Positions 5,392 through 9,994 of a DNA stretch of 9,994 bases are shown one piece after another. Every line of letters starts with the position of its first letter. The first letter of the stretch is position 1. The notes beneath the pieces are model-generated. The model saw only the letters and a program-made list of their open reading frames with translations, did not search any database and was not told the DNA's origin. The position numbers were made by a program, and so were the translations under genes. This DNA is from an uncultured Angelakisella sp. (GTDB taxonomy: Bacteria > Bacillota > Clostridia > Oscillospirales > Ruminococcaceae): assembly GCA_937914895.1 (NCBI GenBank), contig CALGIL010000353.1, positions 1 through 9,994 on the forward strand, read 5' to 3'.

Positions 5392-6024
5392 ATGGGAAAA
5401 TCGATGGACTATACCCTATATAAACCTGAGGAGGCCGGCGAGAGCGATATGAAGACCTCGTTCTGGAGGTCCCGCAGGGACTCCGCCCCGGCGGATACCG
5501 CCGTGCCCGCCCCGACCCCGGCGGAGCCCGAGGTGCCGGACGGCGAGCCCGAAGAAATTCCCCTGGTAAAGGACCTGCTGGCGGACCTGCCCCCCGCGCC
5601 CAAGGAGACCTCCGTCATCACGGCCGACACCGTCATTACCGGCAACATTAAAACCGGCTCCAACCTGTCCATCCAGGGCCGTGTGGAAGGGGACGTGGAC
5701 TGCGACAGCCACCTGTACGTGGCGGGCTCGGTGCTGGGCAACATCCGCGCCGGGTCGGTCAAGCTGGAGGGCTCCTCGGTGGAGGGCAGCATCTCCAGCG
5801 ACAACAGCATTGTCATCCTCCCCCACGGGCAGGTTACCGGCAACATTGCCGCCGCCGATGTGGAAAACCACGGCAAGGTCATGGGGGACATCTCCGCGTC
5901 GGGCACCGTCCAGATGAAGGGCACCTCCACTCTCATCGGCAACCTGACGGCGGGCAGCCTCAACGTCGAATCCGGCGCGGTGCTCCGCGGCCAAATCGAA
6001 GTGACAAACGGCAAAAGCTTCTGA
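5392..6024 (+). CDS. Bactofilin (polymer-forming cytoskeletal protein)
   Basis: Bactofilins assemble without nucleotides into filaments that scaffold envelope processes such as local peptidoglycan synthesis. The 210-residue product has a charged, proline-rich N-terminal region (about 1-72, with PAPTPAEPEVPDGEPEEIP) and then the bactofilin core (about 74-205), a right-handed beta-helix. Its opening, SVITADTVITGNIKTGSNLS then IQGRVEGDVDC, is diagnostic. Repeated G-x-I/V turns follow (VLGNIRAG, VEGSISSD, VTGNIAA, VMGDISA, LIGNLTAG, LRGQIEV), about one per coil. The start at 5392 is set by AGGAGGAGGAAGGAT directly upstream. An internal ATG at residue 20 also has AGGAGG before it, about 12 bases away, and could give a shorter form. 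The gene stands alone between its own promoter and terminator. No M23 peptidase gene, a common partner, is adjacent. Confidence 0.95.
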   Translation: MGKSMDYTLYKPEEAGESDMKTSFWRSRRDSAPADTAVPAPTPAEPEVPDGEPEEIPLVKDLLADLPPAPKETSVITADTVITGNIKTGSNLSIQGRVEGDVDCDSHLYVAGSVLGNIRAGSVKLEGSSVEGSISSDNSIVILPHGQVTGNIAAADVENHGKVMGDISASGTVQMKGTSTLIGNLTAGSLNVESGAVLRGQIEVTNGKSF

Positions 6025-6035
6025 CAAGCACACAA

Positions 6036-6137
6036 AAGGGGCAAGCCGGCGCACGATGTGCGCCTGGGCGCGAAAGCGGGGGCTCACCGCCCCCTTTCAC
6101 ACCATTCCCCCTGCGTTCCCTTATGCAAGTGCCTTTT
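6036..6137 (+). other. Structured 3' region after bactofilin
   Basis: Two hairpins lie between the bactofilin stop and its terminator. GGCGCAC/GTGCGCC with a GAT triloop spans 6048-6064. GGGGGC/GCCCCC with a TCACC loop spans 6078-6094, and can be extended by GAAA/TTTC (6072-6075/6095-6098) across a two-base bulge. AAGGGGCA (6036-6043) can pair with TGCCTTTT (6130-6137), using two G-U pairs, to close a multibranch fold. The second hairpin ends in TTT and could be a weak first terminator. No coding region is seen in 6025-6149. Confidence 0.45.
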
Positions 6138-6149
6138 GGGGCAGACCGC

Positions 6150-6182
6150 AAAACACCGGACGAAGACGTCCGGTGTTTTTTT
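6150..6182. terminator. Bidirectional intrinsic terminator, bactofilin / rarA
   Basis: AAAACACCGGACG (6150-6162), a four-base loop and CGTCCGGTG plus seven T form a perfect stem. On the plus strand it ends the bactofilin transcript. On the minus strand the stem is followed by TTTT, 36 bases past the rarA stop, so it probably serves both convergent units. Confidence 0.93.
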
Positions 6183-6218
6183 GTCCCCGCGGGGCCTTTT
6201 TCAGGGGCGGCGGGCCGC

Positions 6219-7484
6219 CTATTTGTTCCGGCCCTTAATTTTCTCCCAGTAGGCCCTGGCGGCCTGCTCGGTTTTGTTGTCCTGGGGGGTGTAGTACACC
6301 TTATCCTTTACGGCGTCGGGCAGGTACTGCTGGGCCACCCAGTGGTCGGGAAAGTCGTGGGGATACTGGTAGTGCTGGCCCTTTACCCTGGCGTCGGCCC
6401 CGTCGTAGTGCTTGTTTTGCAGCTGGCGGGGGATGGGCCCGGCAAGGCCCGCCTGCACATCCGCCATGGCCGCCCAAATGCCCATGGCCGACGCGTTGGA
6501 CTTGGGGGCGGTGGCCAGCAGCACCGCCGCCTCGGCCAGGGGCAGCTGGGCCTCGGGCAAACCCACCTGGACGGCGGCGTCCACGCAGGCCTTGACCACC
6601 GAAATGGCCATGGGATAGGCAAGGCCGATGTCCTCGGCGGCAATGACTAAAAGGCGCCGGCAGGGGGACAGCAGGTCCCCCGCCTCCAACAGGCGGGCCA
6701 GGTAGTGCAGGGCCGCATCGGGGTCGGAGCCCCGGATGGACTTTTGCAGGGCGCTCAGGAGGTCATAATGCTCGTCCCCCTCCCGGTCGTACCGCATGGC
6801 GCTGCGCTGGCTCAGGGCCTTTGCGTCCTCCAGGGTAATCCGCTTTGGCCCCTGGGTGGCCGCGGCGGCCAGGTACGCCAGCTCCAGGGCGTTAATGGCC
6901 TTGCGCACATCCCCGCCGCAGGCCGCGGCAATGTGGTCCAAAACGCCCTCCTCCACCTCCACGGGGCCGTCCTCCTCCAGCACCTTCAGCACCCGGTCCA
7001 GGCCCCGGCGCACCTCCGCCGCGTCCACCAGCTTAAACTCGAAGACGGTGGAGCGGCTGAGGATGGCGTTATAAATATAAAAATAGGGGTTTTCGGTGGT
7101 GGAGGCAATAAGGGTGATGGACCCGTCCTCGATGAATTCCAGCAGGGTCTGCTGCTGCTTTTTGTTCAGGTACTGGATCTCGTCCAGGTACAGCACCACC
7201 CCGCCCATGGCGTCAAAGCCGTCCAACTCCTTAATCAGGGCCTTGATGTCCGCGGTGCCCGCGGTGGTGCCGTTGAGCTTGTACAGCTTTTTGTCCGCCC
7301 CGGCGGCAATAATCCGGGCGGCGGTGGTTTTGCCCACCCCCGAGGGGCCGTAAAAGATCATGTTGGGGATCTGGCCCCCCCGGGCGATGCGCCGCAGCAG
7401 GCCGCCCTCCCCCAGGAGGTGCTGCTGCCCCACCATGTCGTCCAGGGTCCTCGGGCGGATGCGGTCGGCCAGGGGACTTGCCAT
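6219..7484 (-). CDS. rarA: Replication-associated recombination protein A
   Basis: RarA (MgsA in E. coli, YrvN in B. subtilis) is a cytoplasmic AAA+ ATPase related to clamp loaders and RuvB that acts at stalled or gapped replication forks. The 421-residue product has the family length. It opens with PLADRIRPRTLDDMVGQQHL, a signature of this group, then Walker A GPSGVGKTT (46-54), a switch region KLNGTTAGTADIK, Walker B VVLYLDEIQ (96-104) and sensor 1 STTEN (128-132). SRSTVFEF (143-150) and the helical C-terminal tetramerisation region with AEDIGLAYP and HYDGADARVKGQHYQYPHDF are also typical. AAAAGGAGGGAGG precedes the ATG at 7484. It follows the AEC permease by 68 bases, so it is probably the last gene of the glyA transcript, though no separate promoter can be excluded. 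Confidence 0.97.
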   Translation of the reverse strand: MASPLADRIRPRTLDDMVGQQHLLGEGGLLRRIARGGQIPNMIFYGPSGVGKTTAARIIAAGADKKLYKLNGTTAGTADIKALIKELDGFDAMGGVVLYLDEIQYLNKKQQQTLLEFIEDGSITLIASTTENPYFYIYNAILSRSTVFEFKLVDAAEVRRGLDRVLKVLEEDGPVEVEEGVLDHIAAACGGDVRKAINALELAYLAAAATQGPKRITLEDAKALSQRSAMRYDREGDEHYDLLSALQKSIRGSDPDAALHYLARLLEAGDLLSPCRRLLVIAAEDIGLAYPMAISVVKACVDAAVQVGLPEAQLPLAEAAVLLATAPKSNASAMGIWAAMADVQAGLAGPIPRQLQNKHYDGADARVKGQHYQYPHDFPDHWVAQQYLPDAVKDKVYYTPQDNKTEQAARAYWEKIKGRNK

Positions 7485-7552
7485 GGTCCTCCCTCCTTTT
7501 CTAAGGCAATTTCATCCTTTTCTTTGTGCGGTGCCGCCCCAAGCTGCGGGAT

Positions 7553-8467
7553 TCAGACGCCCATGGCCATGACAAGGGTCACAATGACCGCCATGCCTAT
7601 GGGGATGGACAGGGTGTTGACAAAGCCGGCCAGGCGCGGATCTCCTCCGCACTGCTCGGTGTACACCGGCGCCAGGGCGGACAGGGGCGCAAACATGCAA
7701 AGGGCCACGGCCTGACGCACCTCCAGGGGAAAGGGGGTGGCAAAAAAGCACAAAAGCGCAAAGGCGCCGGACAGGGCGTACCGCACCCCCAGCACCACCA
7801 GGGCCTTAAGCAGATACCGGCGGTCGAAGCGGATGTCCATGGCCGTGCCAATCATCAGCATGGCCAAAAAGCCATTGGCCGGCGCCGCCACCCCAATAAG
7901 GCTTTGGACCGGCGCGGGGATGGACACCCCCAAAAACACCAGCGCCAAAAACACCAGATAAGCCAGAAAGGGCCCGGAGCGGGAGAGGCTTTTGGCCAGG
8001 GAGCGCAGGCTGAAACCGCTCTCCTTGTCCAAAACGGCGCTGACGACGGCGTAGGTGCCCCCGGTGCACATAATGGCGTTGCCCACGTCAAAGATGCAGG
8101 TGCCCGCCATGGCCAGGGGGCCCAAAAAGCTTTGGGCCAGGGGCAGCATAAAGGCCCCCACGTTGTAGCCGGGCATATTGACGCCGTACAGGGCCCGGGT
8201 GGGCCGGGACCGCCCCCGGGACAGCAGCAGCCCCGCGGCCAGCAGCGCCAGGTTGGCCCCAAGGCCCATGGGGATGAGGAGGAGCAGGGCCGGGTCCAGG
8301 CGGACGCTGCCCACGTTGCTTAGGATGGCCGCGGGAATGGTGACGTTAAACAGGACCTTGGACAGGACCTTGTAGTCGTCGGGGCCAAAGGCCCCCGCCC
8401 GCTTCATCCCATAGCCCAGGAGGATGACCGCCACATAGGCGGCAGCCCTCCAGATGATGTCGCTCAT
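7553..8467 (-). CDS. AEC family permease
   Basis: A 304-residue integral membrane protein of the auxin efflux carrier (AEC) family, secondary transporters whose bacterial members move malate, malonate and other small anions. About ten hydrophobic segments are visible, beginning WRAAAYVAVILLGYGMKRAG (6-25) and ending IPIGMAVIVTLVMAMGV. Family features include LFNVTIPAAILSNVG (39-53), where helix 2 carries the conserved proline, and NMPGYNVGAFMLPLAQSFLG (97-116), the broken-helix motif. A half-way hydrophilic stretch (147-165) separates two five-helix halves. The substrate cannot be inferred. The ATG at 8467 follows AAAAAGGAGA. It lies 33 bases after glyA, so the two are likely co-transcribed; a link to one-carbon, serine or glycine metabolism is inference from this alone. 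Confidence 0.92.
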   Translation of the reverse strand: MSDIIWRAAAYVAVILLGYGMKRAGAFGPDDYKVLSKVLFNVTIPAAILSNVGSVRLDPALLLLIPMGLGANLALLAAGLLLSRGRSRPTRALYGVNMPGYNVGAFMLPLAQSFLGPLAMAGTCIFDVGNAIMCTGGTYAVVSAVLDKESGFSLRSLAKSLSRSGPFLAYLVFLALVFLGVSIPAPVQSLIGVAAPANGFLAMLMIGTAMDIRFDRRYLLKALVVLGVRYALSGAFALLCFFATPFPLEVRQAVALCMFAPLSALAPVYTEQCGGDPRLAGFVNTLSIPIGMAVIVTLVMAMGV

Positions 8468-8500
8468 AGGGTCTCCTTTTTGGTCGGAATTGGCGCGGGG

Positions 8501-9754
8501 TCACTCATAGAGGGGATGCTTGGCGCACAGGGCGCCCACCCGGTCCCGAATGTCGTCCGCCCGTTGGGGATAGGCGGTGGCGGCGTCCCAGATGCAGCCG
8601 GCAATGACGTCCATATCCCCTTCGTCCATGCCCCGGGTGGTAACGGCGGGGGTGCCCACCCGGATGCCGCTGGTGACAAAGGGCTTTTCGGGGTCGCCGG
8701 GGATGGCGTTTTTGTTGACGGTGATGTACACCTCGTCCAGGCGGTGCTCCAACTCCCTGCCGGTCAGGCCCACGCTGCGCAGGTCGGCCAGCATCATGTG
8801 GTTGTCGGTGCCGCCGGACACAAGGCGCATCCCCCGGTCCGTCAGCCCCTTGGCCAGGGCCCCGGCGTTTTGGACAATACGCCGCTGGTAAATCTTAAAT
8901 TCCGGCTTCAGCGCCTCGCCAAAGCAGACGGCCTTGGCGGCGATGATATGCTCCAGGGGGCCGCCCTGGGTGCCGGGAAAGATGGCCTTGTCAATTTGGG
9001 CGGCCAGGTCCGCCCTGCAAAGGATCATGCCGCCCCGGGGGCCCCGCAGGGTCTTGTGGGTGGTGGTGGTTACCACGTCGGCGTGGGGCACCGGGTCCAT
9101 GTGCAGGCCCGCGGCCACCAGCCCCGCAATGTGGGCCATGTCCACCATCAGGTAGGCGCCCGCCTCCCGGGCAATCTCCCCCATGGTCTTAAAGTCGATC
9201 TCCCGGGGGTAGGCCGAGGCCCCCGCCACAATCATTTTAGGGCGGACCTCTTTGGCAAGGCGGCGCAGGGCGTCGTAGTCGATGGTTTCGGTATCGTCGG
9301 ACACCCCGTAGGGGACAAAGTTATACAGCCTGCCGGACATATTCACCGGCGAGCCGTGGGTCAGGTGGCCGCCGTGGGCCAGATTCATGCCAAGGACGGT
9401 GTCGCCGGGCTGCAGCAGCGCAAAGTAGACAGCCATGTTGGCCTGGGCGCCGGAGTGGGGCTGCACGTTGGCGTGGTCCGCGCCAAACAGTTCTTTGGCG
9501 CGGCTGCGGGCCAGCTCCTCCACCACGTCCACGCACTGGCATCCGCCGTAATATCGCTTGCCGGGGTAGCCCTCGGCGTATTTGTTGGTCAGCACCGAGC
9601 CCATGGCGGCCAGCACCGCGGGGGAGACAAAATTCTCCGAGGCAATAAGCTCGATATTCCGGCGCTGGCGGCCCAGCTCCGCCGCCATGGCCTCCCCCAC
9701 CTGGGGGTCGGCCTGGGTTACAAAGCCGATGGTGTCCATCATTGTGTCAAACAT
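8501..9754 (-). CDS. glyA: Serine hydroxymethyltransferase
   Basis: GlyA is the PLP enzyme that interconverts serine and glycine while passing a one-carbon unit to tetrahydrofolate, feeding purine, thymidylate and methionine synthesis. The 417 residues match the bacterial length. Visible family blocks are [15 protein letters not shown] (34-48), [18 protein letters not shown] (55-72), [15 protein letters not shown] (96-110), [17 protein letters not shown] (125-141), and the PLP site [14 protein letters not shown] with lysine 234 as the Schiff-base residue. [12 protein letters not shown] (205-216) holds the aspartate that contacts the PLP ring. [18 protein letters not shown] and [15 protein letters not shown] are also standard. 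The ATG at 9754 follows GAAGGAGGA. It is the first gene of the operon with the AEC permease and rarA, with its own promoter about 40 bases upstream. Confidence 0.98.
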   Translation of the reverse strand: MFDTMMDTIGFVTQADPQVGEAMAAELGRQRRNIELIASENFVSPAVLAAMGSVLTNKYAEGYPGKRYYGGCQCVDVVEELARSRAKELFGADHANVQPHSGAQANMAVYFALLQPGDTVLGMNLAHGGHLTHGSPVNMSGRLYNFVPYGVSDDTETIDYDALRRLAKEVRPKMIVAGASAYPREIDFKTMGEIAREAGAYLMVDMAHIAGLVAAGLHMDPVPHADVVTTTTHKTLRGPRGGMILCRADLAAQIDKAIFPGTQGGPLEHIIAAKAVCFGEALKPEFKIYQRRIVQNAGALAKGLTDRGMRLVSGGTDNHMMLADLRSVGLTGRELEHRLDEVYITVNKNAIPGDPEKPFVTSGIRVGTPAVTTRGMDEGDMDVIAGCIWDAATAYPQRADDIRDRVGALCAKHPLYE

Positions 9755-9792
9755 ATCCGCGTTCCTCCTTCACCTGATGCCCTTTTCCTTCC

Positions 9793-9821
9793 ATTATACC
9801 CGGCCCGGGGGCCGAGTGCAA
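9793..9821 (-). promoter_or_regulatory. glyA promoter with dyad in the spacer
   Basis: Read on the minus strand, -35 TTGCAC (9816-9821), a 17-base spacer and -10 TATAAT (9793-9798). The spacer contains a perfect inverted repeat, CGGCCC-GG-GGGCCG (9801-9814). Transcription would start near 9786, giving a short leader of about 30 bases, too short for a riboswitch. Confidence 0.85.
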
Positions 9822-9860
9822 CGAAAAGAAGCGGCGCCCCGGCGGGTCCCCGTGCCAGAT

Positions 9861-9935
9861 GCGGAGACTTTGGCCTTACAGCAAAGGGCCCGGGCGCATA
9901 TCCCCGGACCCTTCCGCCTAAGGCTGCCCCTCCGC
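9861..9935 (-). other. Three nested helices (terminator-like or structured RNA)
   Basis: Three inverted repeats nest around one loop. GCGGAG pairs with CTCCGC (9861-9866/9930-9935), GCCTTA with TAAGGC (9873-9878/9919-9924), and an 11-pair stem AAGGGTCCGGG/CCCGGGCCCTT encloses an eight-base loop (9884-9894/9903-9913). Internal loops are 6/5 and 5/5 bases. The only imperfect pair is G-U on the minus strand but A-C on the plus strand, so the minus strand is the likely transcript. It lies upstream of the glyA promoter, so it belongs to the 3' end of the preceding gene. Only a weak T-stretch (TTTGCTGT) follows the inner stem. Confidence 0.5.
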
Positions 9936-9994
9936 TTCGGGGGCGGCGCACACCCCGCATGCCTCCTGGGGCCGGACCTGGGCGGCCAGCAGCC
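9918..9994 (-). CDS. C-terminal end of an unidentified gene (partial)
   Basis: A minus-strand frame enters from the right edge and ends at TAG (9918-9920) after 24 codons, reading LLAAQVRPQEACGVCAAPEA then EGQP. Codon choice (CTG, GCC, CAG, CGG, GAG, GTG) matches the confirmed genes here. The stop falls inside the nested helix structure. Too little is present to name the protein; CGVC is the only notable motif. If real, it is transcribed in the same direction as glyA. The other frames in this edge lack supporting start signals. Confidence 0.4.
   Translation of the reverse strand, partial: LLAAQVRPQEACGVCAAPEAEGQP

Noticed and set aside
6705..7715. 336-codon plus-strand frame across rarA and the AEC gene
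   Set aside because: Opposite strand of two confidently identified genes; no motif and no ribosome binding site.
9755..9860. Riboswitch controlling glyA (THF, glycine or SAM type)
   Set aside because: The promoter leaves a leader of only about 30 bases, and none of the conserved cores I know are present.
9958..9994. Plus-strand gene starting at the ATG near 9959
   Set aside because: No Shine-Dalgarno sequence and too short to judge; the minus-strand frame with matching codon use is the better reading.

Overview
The window reads as chromosomal core sequence from a high-GC member of the Clostridia, most like the Oscillospiraceae (Flavonifractor/Oscillibacter-type gut bacteria). The reasons are GC-rich third codon positions, strong AGGAGG-type ribosome binding sites, sigma-A promoters of the TTGACA-17-TATAAT kind embedded in otherwise GC-rich DNA, a DUF951 gene (a Firmicutes family), a bactofilin and an AEC permease. 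The genus is inference. I found no insertion sequence, prophage, CRISPR array, rRNA or tRNA.

Left part (1-3710, minus strand). One apparent operon runs right to left: DUF951 zinc-ribbon-like protein, prfA (release factor 1), tsaC/sua5 (threonylcarbamoyl-AMP synthase), coaE (dephospho-CoA kinase) and a small NTF2/SnoaL-like protein. Gaps between the first four genes are 26-39 bases. A good promoter (TTGCGT-17-TATAAT) lies upstream of DUF951. The theme is translation (termination and the t6A tRNA modification) plus the last step of CoA synthesis. Two arrays of degenerate 7-base repeats begin at the stop codons of coaE and of the NTF2-like gene. The extreme left holds a 72-base-period direct repeat that is also open as a partial reading frame on the minus strand.

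Middle part (3798-6182, plus strand). Divergent from that operon are a 94-residue alanine-rich protein of unknown function and a 308-residue protein with two clear and one degenerate S1 RNA-binding domains, ended by a strong intrinsic terminator. A fully consensus promoter with a doubled -35 element then drives a bactofilin through a leader of about 115 bases that contains a long bulged hairpin. After the bactofilin come two more hairpins and a perfect-stem terminator shared with the convergent rarA gene.

Right part (6219-9994, minus strand). A second operon runs glyA (serine hydroxymethyltransferase), an AEC-family permease and rarA (AAA+ replication/recombination factor). The glyA promoter (TTGCAC-17-TATAAT) has a perfect 14-base dyad filling its spacer. 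Upstream of it is a 75-base structure of three nested helices that overlaps the 3' end of a gene cut by the window edge.

No clearly new multi-gene system is visible. The less ordinary items are the stop-codon heptamer arrays, the repeat-bearing frame at the left edge, the dyad in the glyA promoter, the nested helix at the right edge, the bactofilin leader and the two plus-strand genes of uncertain role.
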